Origin: a bacterium
Lineage (GTDB): Bacteria; Myxococcota_A; UBA9160; SZUA-336
Direction of reading: 5' to 3'
Length of the DNA stretch: 56,422 bases
NCBI GenBank assembly: GCA_024226335.1
Contig: JAAELY010000494.1
Location: forward strand, 1-56,422
In this document: positions 15,047 to 22,828 of the stretch, piece by piece
Layout: the number at the start of each line of letters is the position of its first letter
How positions within the stretch are numbered: the first letter of the stretch is position 1
Translations under genes and position numbers: made by a program
The notes under the pieces: generated by a model
What the model was told of the DNA's origin: nothing
What the model saw: only the letters and a program-made list of their open reading frames with translations
Database searches by the model: none

Positions 15047-17836
15047 TCAGTCGTCGCCGCCCGGTTGCTGGAGGTGCTCCGCGATCGGCGCCAACACTTC
15101 GTACTCGGGTTCAATGCCTGCCTGCTCGGCTGCTCGCAGATGGTCCCTCGCGAGTGCAGCGATCAGCGAAATAAAGGCAGCCGGCTGAGCCAGGAAGTGA
15201 GGGGTCAAGCAACGGACTCCTTCGGCGAAAGCGGCAGCGGCATCGCTCGATTGATCCGCAGCTGTGAGCACGGTGCCCATCGCGCCAAGGGACATTGCCA
15301 GGTCCGGCAGGTAGGCCTTGCGGTTTCGATCCACCAGTTCGCGACGGATTTCGACGGCCTCGCGCGCGGCTTCGAGGGCCTCGTCGCGGCTTCCGACAGC
15401 GCTCAGCCTGGTGCCGTAGTTGTTGAGCGAGCTGGCCAGGGTCGCGCGGGACTCCTCTGCCTCTGTTACCTCAGACACAGGGTGATGACGCCTTGCCCGC
15501 TCCACCAAGAGTCTTGCCACATCGACGGCCGGCGAGGCGAGAGACAGGCTGAACTCCGGCATCGCAGCGGCGAGAGCGTCGAGGACTTCGTCGGCACCGT
15601 CAATTGCCGCATCCAGTAGGACAGCCATCCAGCGTCCCAGAGTTTCTTTGTCGCGTGTGGGCTCAACGGAGTCGAAGTTCTGAATCGCATGGCACACTCG
15701 GCGACAGACGAGCCCGGGGTCCAGCTCCGCGGCACGACGCAGAGCCGCTTCCGCACCCGCACGATCTCCACCACACAGGTGGTCGAGTGTGAACGCCTCG
15801 GCCACGATGTCGGGCTGTATAGGTGGAATCATTCCGGCCTCGGAAACCTGCATCGCCAGCCGCAGCACATCCCGAAGCGCCCCGGTCCCGCCGGACCACT
15901 CTCTCCTCACTGCCTCGAGTTCACCCTGGACTGCCTCGAGCTGTTCGTCCTGCAACAGGCCCCCGCGCATGGTGGCAACCGCCGCGAGGTGGCACAGCAG
16001 CTTCCCCTTGTCATCTCCCGGCGCAGACTGCACGAACGAGGAGATTCGCCGTGCCTCCCGCCTCGCGACCTCGTGGGCGAGATCCGTCCGACCCAGCCCG
16101 AGCGCTCGCCCGAACCCGCTGCCGTCCGATGCAACGAGAGCCGCCATCATCAGGTAGAGCGGATCTTCCCAACGCTCCGCCACGAGGTTGGCTTCGATCG
16201 CATCCCGCTCCTCCTGTGACAGGGGCGCGAGCGGCTTGCGGCGCAGCCGCGCCAGGGCATTCATCGTGTCCCGAAACATCTCGAGCCGGACTTCGGTCGT
16301 ATCGAGCTCGGTGACGGGCACGGGCACGGGTGGATCGAAGCAAGCCGACACCGGGCCACCAGCAATCGCCGAGTAGTCATTCAGGAGATCGCTGAACCAG
16401 CCAGAATGTTCGCTTGCGTACCGGTCGAGCAGGAGCAGGCGGAGCTTCGGCCGAGAGGGATTCTCGGGGTCGACTTCTGCGAGCCGCCTGAGCAGACCGC
16501 ACAGCGATGTCGAAAGCGGTTGAGCGTAATCGATCACCAGGAGCGACGGTTTCTCCCAGCTCCAGTCAGCCCATGCGTGGTTCCGTTCGTACGCCAACAG
16601 GTCCGTCCGTTCGACTACGCCCGCCGTACACTCGCTCCCGTAGGTGGCGGCGATGCGCCAGATCAGCTCGAACGCGAGCCGCGTCTTCCCAGCCCCCGCT
16701 CGGCCGATCAGCAAACGGGCCGAGACCGGGGCATCGCTCTCGAACCATTGCCACAAATCCGCCAAGTCACGGTCACGACCGCGCAGAGGGATCGAGCGCT
16801 GCTTGGCGTGCAGGAGCACGAGGTCATTCGCCTCTGGGCCCGGCGAGGGAAGTGCTGGGACCACCGGTCGACGGACCGGGATGTGATGCAGCGTATCCAC
16901 GGCGGCACGGAACGCACTCTCATAACTGCGCAGCGCGTCCAGGAGATCCGCTTGAAGGCTCGTCGCGTTCTCATCGAGCGCCGTGGACGCGATGGCCGCA
17001 CGCGCTTCGATTCGACCCGCCAGCAGCCGCTCGATCGCCGCATTGGATTCGCCCAGTGCTAACGTCACCTCGTCCAGTCGCCCTGCAAGAGCCCCGAACT
17101 CGCGACGGAAGAGGTCCCTGACCCGTTCCGGAAGGGACTTCACATCCTTCGCGACATCTGCGAGGTAGTCGATCGTCAGGATCCGAAACACCTCGGGTCG
17201 TTGCTTCAGTTGCTCGCGGAAGAAGAGAGCGTACGCCTGCATGAGAGTGAGGCGCTTGCCCGCGCCAACGGGCCAGCCATCCCGGACGAACCGCTCGAGA
17301 CTTGCGGGCTCCGATCCACCGGACTGTTCTCCGGCGCGCTTTATCCACCCAAGGATTGCATCGTGCGCACTCTCCCCAAAAAGGGTTGCGAGTCCCTCCT
17401 TCTCGAAGCAGGCCCGGACCCGGTCCTCGCCAAGGTCGAGGTCACGTAGGTGCAGGTCGCGGAAGGTCACCTTCGGCAATTCGCGGATGACCACTGCCAG
17501 CCACCGTCCGCACGGATCCTCGCCATACTCGACAAACGGCGTGCGCCCCAGCTGGCCGGAGCGTACGAGGTCGATTAGGCGGGGGATCCAGGGCTTCTGC
17601 TGGACCAGCTCGAGTTCGAGCTGCAAAAGAAGGAGGCGTATCGCCTCACGTAGAGCGTCCTCGCTGGCTGCGAACACGTCGTGGTTCCGCGGTAGACCGT
17701 TGTCGTCCAGCGACTCGTCGGCGAATCGGTCCAGAGCGTGCCGGAACAGACTGTGGGCTTCGTTGCCCGCCACGCCGCTGGCGAGCGCACCGGCAGCGCT
17801 ACCGAGAAGGACGACGAGTGAGACGGGCTCTGCCAC
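15047..17836 (-). CDS. Large STAND-like P-loop NTPase with C-terminal TPR region
   Basis: This 929-residue protein matches no family I can name with certainty. The N-terminus has a hydrophobic stretch (about 5-23) and a helical region to about 340. A P-loop follows: Walker A GRAGAGKT at 378-385, preceded by a GRDRDLADLW block as in STAND proteins, and Walker B SLLVIDY at 431-437. A long helical linker follows, then TPR-like repeats at about 790-880 (SLNNYGTRLSAVGSRDEALEAAREAVEIR). This layout is shared by signalling and anti-phage STAND ATPases, in which the TPRs sense a ligand and release an N-terminal effector; no known effector domain is recognisable. It is a single gene without operon partners, beside a gene ruin and an inverted repeat. 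Confidence 0.75.
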   Translation of the reverse strand: MAEPVSLVVLLGSAAGALASGVAGNEAHSLFRHALDRFADESLDDNGLPRNHDVFAASEDALREAIRLLLLQLELELVQQKPWIPRLIDLVRSGQLGRTPFVEYGEDPCGRWLAVVIRELPKVTFRDLHLRDLDLGEDRVRACFEKEGLATLFGESAHDAILGWIKRAGEQSGGSEPASLERFVRDGWPVGAGKRLTLMQAYALFFREQLKQRPEVFRILTIDYLADVAKDVKSLPERVRDLFRREFGALAGRLDEVTLALGESNAAIERLLAGRIEARAAIASTALDENATSLQADLLDALRSYESAFRAAVDTLHHIPVRRPVVPALPSPGPEANDLVLLHAKQRSIPLRGRDRDLADLWQWFESDAPVSARLLIGRAGAGKTRLAFELIWRIAATYGSECTAGVVERTDLLAYERNHAWADWSWEKPSLLVIDYAQPLSTSLCGLLRRLAEVDPENPSRPKLRLLLLDRYASEHSGWFSDLLNDYSAIAGGPVSACFDPPVPVPVTELDTTEVRLEMFRDTMNALARLRRKPLAPLSQEERDAIEANLVAERWEDPLYLMMAALVASDGSGFGRALGLGRTDLAHEVARREARRISSFVQSAPGDDKGKLLCHLAAVATMRGGLLQDEQLEAVQGELEAVRREWSGGTGALRDVLRLAMQVSEAGMIPPIQPDIVAEAFTLDHLCGGDRAGAEAALRRAAELDPGLVCRRVCHAIQNFDSVEPTRDKETLGRWMAVLLDAAIDGADEVLDALAAAMPEFSLSLASPAVDVARLLVERARRHHPVSEVTEAEESRATLASSLNNYGTRLSAVGSRDEALEAAREAVEIRRELVDRNRKAYLPDLAMSLGAMGTVLTAADQSSDAAAAFAEGVRCLTPHFLAQPAAFISLIAALARDHLRAAEQAGIEPEYEVLAPIAEHLQQPGGDD

Positions 17837-18291
17837 GATGCACGGCTCCCTGGGGCCAGGCGGTCTGGAGTGTTCGGTCCTTCACTGGATTCACGGGCCG
17901 ATCGATGGATTCCTCTCGCCCCGAACCTTGGGACACTCTACTTGAGACGGAAGCTGAATCCAGAAACCCGAAATCCCGGGGACTGGCTCAATTGAGTCAC
18001 CCGGCCCGACGCTGCGAATAGGAAGTATAGCACCCCTGTCTCCCTGATAGAACCAATCCACTATCGTGTTCACTGCGGCCGTGTACAACCTGGTCCGTCT
18101 GAGGAATCTGGAGATGGCCCGATGACGGGTCGGAGCGCGACGGTGAGGTCGGAAGCAACCCCCGCCGGGCGTTTCGGAGCCACCAAAGAGCGCTGCGGCG
18201 TTCGGCGGAACCGCGCGGAGCACGTCTGGCGGGGGTTGCTTCCGACCGACTCGATTGCCTCGCCCCTCGAACACGCTTTTTCAGCAGCCTG
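17837..18291. other. 455-bp intergenic region
   Basis: This is the only stretch above 300 bp without a credible gene. It separates the 5' end of the STAND gene from the 3' end of mscS. It holds the 101-bp inverted-repeat element (18147-18247) and the short repeat at 18280-18300. ORFs here are arginine- and proline-rich and have no recognisable homology. The promoter of the STAND gene should lie in the part next to 17837. Confidence 0.6.
18147..18247. repeat. 20-bp perfect inverted repeats around 61 bp
   Basis: GGTCGGAAGCAACCCCCGCC at 18147-18166 is the exact reverse complement of 18228-18247. The 61-bp interior has no ORF. It may be a small mobile inverted-repeat element or a strong RNA hairpin in the intergenic region. 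Only one copy exists in the window. Confidence 0.75.
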
Positions 18292-18300
18292 CTAGGCCGA
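18280..18300 (+). repeat. Short repeat AGCAGSCTGCTAGGCCRA, copy 2, over the mscS stop
   Basis: The core at 18283-18300 matches the minus strand of 10282-10299 at 16 of 18 positions. The TAG stop of the MscS-type channel gene lies inside its CTAG. It is preceded by a T-run (CTTTTTCAGCAG), which from memory resembles termini of some insertion sequences. Confidence 0.45.
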
Positions 18301-19140
18301 TTTTTCGGGAAACTCGAGTACGTGCACGTCTCTCTGCGGGAAGGGGATGTTGCAGCCACCGGCCTCGAGTTTTTCCTTGAGCGCGCGTGTGAGATCCCAG
18401 CGCAGTCCCCAGTAGTCCTCCTTGGTGCACCAGGGTCGCACGACCAGATTGACCGAGGAATCGGCCAGTTCGGAAACTGCGACCGTCGGCGCGGGATCGC
18501 GGAGCGTTCGGGAATCGGAAGTGATCACGCGCTCGATGATCTCGATTGCGCGGCCGATGTCGTCGCCGTAACCGATTCCCATTACGAGGTCGATGCGCCG
18601 GGTGTCGTTGAAGGAGTAGTTCTTGATCGTGTCGCCGTAGATCTGGGCGTTCGGGATCGTGATGCGAATATTGTCTCCGGTATTGAGCAGCGTGTTGAAG
18701 ATCGAAATCTCCGCAACACTACCCGCCTGTCCAGCGACCTCGACAAAATCCCCGACGCGGATCGGGCGGAAGATGAGCAGCATCACCCCCGCCGCGAAAT
18801 TCGAAAGCGTTCCCTGTAAGGCCAGGCCAATCGCCAGGCCTGCGGCTCCCAGGACGGCGATCAGCGAGGTGGTCTCGATCCCGAAGAGGTTCAATACCGC
18901 AATGAGTACGACGGCGAGCGCGACGTAGTAGGCCATGCTCGCGAAGAACGGGATCAGCGATGCGTCGGTATTCGCCTTCGTCAGGACTCGGGTGACGCTC
19001 TTGCGAACCCAGTTCGCCACGATTCGCCCAATGATGAAAAGCGCGATTGCGCCGATCACACTGATGCCCCAAGTCGACATCAATTCGATGACGAGGTCGA
19101 CGACGACCTGACTGTTCTCTCCGAACTGATCGGTATTCAT
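18292..19140 (-). CDS. MscS-type mechanosensitive channel
   Basis: This small-conductance mechanosensitive channel of 282 residues would open under membrane tension to release solutes during osmotic downshock. Three transmembrane helices lie at about 18-40, 62-84 and 88-112; the third contains the small-residue pore motif (AVLGAAGLAIGLALQGTLSNFAAG) with alternating Gly and Ala. The MscS beta domain follows (RPIRVGDFVEV, ISIFNTLLNTGDNIRITIPN), then the alpha/beta C-terminal domain. The length matches E. coli MscS (286). The ATG at 19140 has AAAGGA upstream. It is separate from its neighbours. Confidence 0.93.
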   Translation of the reverse strand: MNTDQFGENSQVVVDLVIELMSTWGISVIGAIALFIIGRIVANWVRKSVTRVLTKANTDASLIPFFASMAYYVALAVVLIAVLNLFGIETTSLIAVLGAAGLAIGLALQGTLSNFAAGVMLLIFRPIRVGDFVEVAGQAGSVAEISIFNTLLNTGDNIRITIPNAQIYGDTIKNYSFNDTRRIDLVMGIGYGDDIGRAIEIIERVITSDSRTLRDPAPTVAVSELADSSVNLVVRPWCTKEDYWGLRWDLTRALKEKLEAGGCNIPFPQRDVHVLEFPEKSA

Positions 19141-19229
19141 GCTTGTCCTTTCGGGCCAATTCGATCGATTGTCAATTCGAATCTGTGACTGCTCCGAAAC
19201 TATTCATGCGCCTAGAAGCTCATACGGTT

Positions 19230-20078
19230 TCAACCGGTCCGTTCAGCTTCCAGGCCCCACTCGATTCCGTTGCGAAGTAAGCGTTCGAAGGCCTCTGTCT
19301 CCCAGGGACCCCGGAAATGCAGAGGCGTTTTACCCGCGGCATCGATACTCTTGTCGACGAAGGGCTGGGTATTGGTTTGGGGCGTGTGGCAGTGCCCCGA
19401 AGCGAAATAGGCGACGGCCCCCGCGCCGTGCTTCCGAACATAGCCGAGCACGCGAGTCCGGCCGTCGGTTCCCACGGATGTGTCCTCGCCATAGGTAAAA
19501 CCAAATTCCCGCGGCGCCGGGTTCTGAGCATCGAGATCCGATGTCGACAGCAACACGCGCGTTTCTGCCGGTGCGGTGAGTTCGATCAGATAGAGTTCAT
19601 CGGCGATTTCGAAGGAGGCGGGCAGGCCGCGGGTCAGCGGATGATCGCGATCGCAGACGTCGACACGGAACTTGCGAACGGGTGGATGGTTGAGAAAGAA
19701 GGCTCCCAGGACCTGATGATGCTGGGCTCTCGACATCGTTCGCCCGGGACTTCCGTCTGGGATGGGTATTGCCCGGCCGCCACTCGTGCCGTGCAACGCC
19801 AGCCAGCGTCCGCCCGCATCGAGCCATTCCGCAAGCATTTTGGCCTGTTGATCGTCGGGGTAGGGGCCCGCGACATAGGTCACGAGCAGGCTGCTCTTCG
19901 CCAGCCAACTGTCGATTTCTGAAAAGTCACTGGAAACACTGGCGTTCACCCGCTCGTTCTCTTGCAGGATCTGCAGGATTCTCAAACGGGCGTAGTCGAT
20001 GTCGTGACCTGCCCAGGAACCGCGGGGAAAACCCCCGGCGACGACGTGTACGCGAATGGCTGGTGAGGGATGAGGCAT
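19230..20078 (-). CDS. ThuA-like domain protein
   Basis: This 282-residue protein has a class-I-glutamine-amidotransferase-like fold of the ThuA type. Seen features are an N-terminal VHVVAGGFPRGSWAGHD segment, the LLVTYVAGPYP and WLALHGTSGG blocks, and the C-terminal GAGAVAYFASGHCHTP segment. ThuA domains occur in carbohydrate utilisation and in secreted glycoside-degrading proteins; no enzymatic reaction is established. No signal peptide is seen. The start lacks a strong Shine-Dalgarno. The upstream 140-bp gap to the divergent lipoprotein gene holds a palindrome at 20159. Confidence 0.75.
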   Translation of the reverse strand: MPHPSPAIRVHVVAGGFPRGSWAGHDIDYARLRILQILQENERVNASVSSDFSEIDSWLAKSSLLVTYVAGPYPDDQQAKMLAEWLDAGGRWLALHGTSGGRAIPIPDGSPGRTMSRAQHHQVLGAFFLNHPPVRKFRVDVCDRDHPLTRGLPASFEIADELYLIELTAPAETRVLLSTSDLDAQNPAPREFGFTYGEDTSVGTDGRTRVLGYVRKHGAGAVAYFASGHCHTPQTNTQPFVDKSIDAAGKTPLHFRGPWETEAFERLLRNGIEWGLEAERTG

Positions 20079-20158
20079 GGACGGCCAAGCCTACGACCCG
20101 TGCGTTCGGAGTTCAACTGTTCTTTCTGGCGGGGAGCTTTCTTCAAAAAGATTCCTTG

Positions 20159-20174
20159 GAATGTAATTGCATTC
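20159..20174. promoter_or_regulatory. Candidate operator palindrome, GAATGTAATTGCATTC
   Basis: A 16-bp near-perfect palindrome (14 of 16 positions) lies in the A/T-rich gap between the divergent ThuA-like and lipoprotein genes; another GAATG half-site occurs 20 bp further at 20179. The MarR gene two cistrons downstream is a plausible binder, since MarR proteins usually regulate adjacent genes (inference). Confidence 0.4.
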
Positions 20175-20218
20175 ACGGGAATGTGATAGATTTTTCGAGA
20201 AATGAACCGGAGGCATGG

Positions 20219-20677
20219 ATGAAGAACGCGACTTTGGGCGGAATTCTCGTACTGCTGCTCCTGGGGTGCGGGCCAATCGGGCCGATTGCGGGCGGTCGGC
20301 TCTCCGGAGATGTTCACACGAGTCCGGCCGCGAACTGGTCGGAGGTCGGAGCGATCGAAACAATCCAGCTGGAGACGAATCCCGCGGATCCGTACTCGAT
20401 CAATGCCTGGTGCGGGGTGTATGCCGGTGCGCTCTACATTCCGACTTCTTTGATTCTTGGAGCCGACGAGCCCACCGAACGCGAGTGGGTTCAGAACGTG
20501 CTCACCGATTCGCGCGTGCGTCTGCGCGCCGACGGAAACGTCTACGAGTTGAAAGCGGTGCGCGTCGAGGATCCGAAGGAACTCGAGGCCGCCAGGGCTG
20601 CGTTGCTCGCGAAGTACGAGATCGAAGTCGACGATCACGTCAAGGCTTCCTGGCTGTTCCGCCTCGAGGCCCGCTGA
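20219..20677 (+). CDS. Lipoprotein, possibly split-barrel (PNPOx-like)
   Basis: This 152-residue protein has a lipoprotein signal: hydrophobic residues 8-15 and the lipobox LLGC with C17 as lipidation site. The mature part (ALYIPTSLILGADEPTEREWVQNVLTDSRVRLR, then VYELKAVRVEDPKEL) resembles the FMN/F420-binding split-barrel proteins, in which strands alternate with a 'xNPRVRLR' turn, but I see no decisive cofactor motif. GGAG lies seven bases upstream of the ATG at 20219. The MarR gene starts 6 bp after its stop, so both are likely in one transcript. A lipid-anchored split barrel would be unusual. Confidence 0.6.
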   Translation: MKNATLGGILVLLLLGCGPIGPIAGGRLSGDVHTSPAANWSEVGAIETIQLETNPADPYSINAWCGVYAGALYIPTSLILGADEPTEREWVQNVLTDSRVRLRADGNVYELKAVRVEDPKELEAARAALLAKYEIEVDDHVKASWLFRLEAR

Positions 20678-20683
20678 GACGGC

Positions 20684-21166
20684 ATGCGGCGGCGTCGCTC
20701 GAAGAGGGAGCAGATCCTGGTCTGGTCGGGTGTCGTGGCGCAGCTCGTGCGGACCCGGGCCAACCGCATCCTGAAAGACGCTGGCCTGCCTTATCCGCAA
20801 TTCGTCCTCTTGCGCCACTTCTGTCACGACCCGGAGCGCGAGTGGACGGTGACGCAGCTGGCCGCTGCATTCGAAACCCGACAACCGGGAATCACCAAGA
20901 ACACGAAGCGCTTGCTGGATCTCGGATTGCTCACAGCGAGGATTGATCCCGATGACTCGCGAAGGCGCTGGCTACGCGTCACGAAGAAGGGTTTGCGGCG
21001 ACGCGATGCGCTCATCAAGATGCTCGAGCCGGATCAAGATCAGTTTTTCAGAGGCTGGAAGGCGAATGAGATCGACGAACTACACGGCGGGCTGGAACGA
21101 TTGAAGACCTACCTCGACGAGAACCGCGACGCGATCGTCTTCCCGGGGTCGTCGCCGACTCGCTGA
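20684..21166 (+). CDS. MarR-family transcriptional regulator
   Basis: This 160-residue winged-helix regulator has the MarR layout: an N-terminal dimerisation helix, LLRHFCHDPEREWTVTQLAAAFETRQPGITKNTKRLLDLGLLTARIDPDDSRRRWLRVTKKG spanning HTH and wing (about 42-105), and a C-terminal helix. The DSRRRWLRVTKKG wing is characteristic. It follows the lipoprotein gene by 6 bp and is probably the autoregulator of that pair; the palindrome at 20159 is a candidate site. Its ligand is unknown. Confidence 0.9.
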   Translation: MRRRRSKREQILVWSGVVAQLVRTRANRILKDAGLPYPQFVLLRHFCHDPEREWTVTQLAAAFETRQPGITKNTKRLLDLGLLTARIDPDDSRRRWLRVTKKGLRRRDALIKMLEPDQDQFFRGWKANEIDELHGGLERLKTYLDENRDAIVFPGSSPTR

Positions 21167-21200
21167 GTTCCGGCGCTGCGAAGGCTCCGGCTTGAGCCCT

Positions 21201-22580
21201 CTATCCGTCCTCTCGCCAATTCGGGGGATGGCTGCCGAGGGGCACCGAGGTCTGCTCCCAGCGGGCGGGTGTCTTCGACAGACGCACGATCGGTCCGAGA
21301 TGTCGCAGACGACCCTGGGGAGTGTCCCGCTCGACGAACTCCGCAGCCAGAGAGTCTGGGTCGAGACCCGACGCGCCCGACGGATCGACACGCGGTCCGG
21401 ACTGGAGCCAGCGGCCGGTCTGACACAGAGACGCGCGCACCGCCCAGCTACCGCCTTCTTCGGCGCGGCGGGCGAGAGCGATCAGGGTGCCGAACGCGGC
21501 CAGATAGCCGGTCGTATAGTCAGTGGCCGCTGCGGGTAGCAGTGCGGGGCATTCCGCCGATCCTTGCTCCACCGCGATACCGCTTGCGGTCTGCGCTAGT
21601 TGCTCCCATCCGGGTCGCGTCTGCCAGGGACCCCCATTGCCGTAACAGTTGATCGAAACGGCCACGATTCCCGGACGCAGTCGTGCGAGATCCGACTCTC
21701 CAAAACCGCGCCGCTCGATCGAACCCGCTCGGAATCCCTGGGAGAACACGTCGGCGCCCGCGACGAGCGCAGCGAGTCCTTCACGACCACGCACATCGTT
21801 CAGGTCGAGATGTGCAGAGCGCTTGCCGTGGCCCGTATCGAGCACGAACGGTGCAACGAACGGCAGGTCGGGGCCGCTGATCTTGAGGACCTCGGCACCG
21901 TGCGCGGCCAGGGTTCGCGCGCAAGTCGGGCCCGCGAGAACCCGGGTCAGATCGAGCACGCGCAATCCGGCGAGCGGCCGCGAACCGAGCGGCGGTCGTT
22001 CAGGGGGTGCGTCAGCGATGCGAAGAACCTCGACTACGGGCCGAGAAGCCAGCCACTGGCCCTGGGGATGCGCAGACCATTCGTCGGCAGTGCGCGCCAC
22101 GGCACCGCACAGTCCGGCGTCTGCGAGTGCATCTTCGAGAGCGAGCGCATCCCAACTCGCGACTGCACGGCCGATCGCTTCCGCGTCGTCTGCACAGCCG
22201 AGCAATTTCAGCGCGCCTTCTCGCAATCTCGGAAAGCCGCCGTGCAAGTGAATCCAGCGCCCGTCGCGCGTGGGGTACTGGGCGACGGTGGCGAAACTTC
22301 CCGCGGGTCGTGGTGTAGGAGCCCCGGCGACGCTCTGGAGGGCAAAGCTCAACAACGAAGCCGCGGCGCCTCGCACATCGACTCGGACGGACTGGCGCTC
22401 GCCGCCGCGCAGTGCGTGAAACTCGGCGGCGGCCGCGCCTACAGCTCCAAGAGCAGCCGCTGCGGCTTCGCCGATATCGAAAGCCGTCGGCAGGGTCGGA
22501 TCACGGCCCTCGATGCGTACATCGAGCGCGTCGGCATCCAGGCGGCCGAGTTCGAACAGTTCTGCGAGTCGAGGGGTCAC
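21201..22580 (-). CDS. CaiB/BaiF-type (family III) CoA transferase
   Basis: This 459-residue protein has the family III CoA-transferase core: PLAGLRVLDLTRVLAGPTCARTLAAHGAEVLKI (about 203-235), the KRSAHLDLND segment, the FRAGSIERRGFGESDL block and INCYGNGGPW. Family III enzymes move CoA between carboxylates by a ping-pong mechanism using an Asp residue. An additional N-terminal region of about 200 residues (DIGEAAAAALGAVGAAAAEFHALRG) resembles a partial second copy, as in two-domain members. Substrates are unknown. It is convergent with the MarR gene (34-bp gap) and 248 bp from prs. Confidence 0.85.
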   Translation of the reverse strand: MTPRLAELFELGRLDADALDVRIEGRDPTLPTAFDIGEAAAAALGAVGAAAAEFHALRGGERQSVRVDVRGAAASLLSFALQSVAGAPTPRPAGSFATVAQYPTRDGRWIHLHGGFPRLREGALKLLGCADDAEAIGRAVASWDALALEDALADAGLCGAVARTADEWSAHPQGQWLASRPVVEVLRIADAPPERPPLGSRPLAGLRVLDLTRVLAGPTCARTLAAHGAEVLKISGPDLPFVAPFVLDTGHGKRSAHLDLNDVRGREGLAALVAGADVFSQGFRAGSIERRGFGESDLARLRPGIVAVSINCYGNGGPWQTRPGWEQLAQTASGIAVEQGSAECPALLPAAATDYTTGYLAAFGTLIALARRAEEGGSWAVRASLCQTGRWLQSGPRVDPSGASGLDPDSLAAEFVERDTPQGRLRHLGPIVRLSKTPARWEQTSVPLGSHPPNWREDG

Positions 22581-22828
22581 GCAGCGATTCTAGCTCGTCG
22601 CCGAGGCTTGTCGCCGAGAGTCATCGTCTAGAAAGAACGCAGAAACGCCCGGAAACGGCTGCGGAGGATGGCTTCAGAGCCACGTTCTCAGCCCGAACGG
22701 ATTCCCAGCCCACCCGGCGCCCATCGCTTTAACTTCCGATAAGGAGCATTCTGTTAAATAGGAAACTCAGCGGAGCCGGGGCGCCCAGTCTCCGCGAGTT
22801 CCCCCGCGCCGTCCAATTCCGGGCTAGG

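Noticed and set aside
17891-18274. 127-codon minus-strand ORF in the largest intergenic gap
   Set aside because: It spans the inverted repeat, is arginine/proline-rich, and has no ribosome binding site or recognisable domain.
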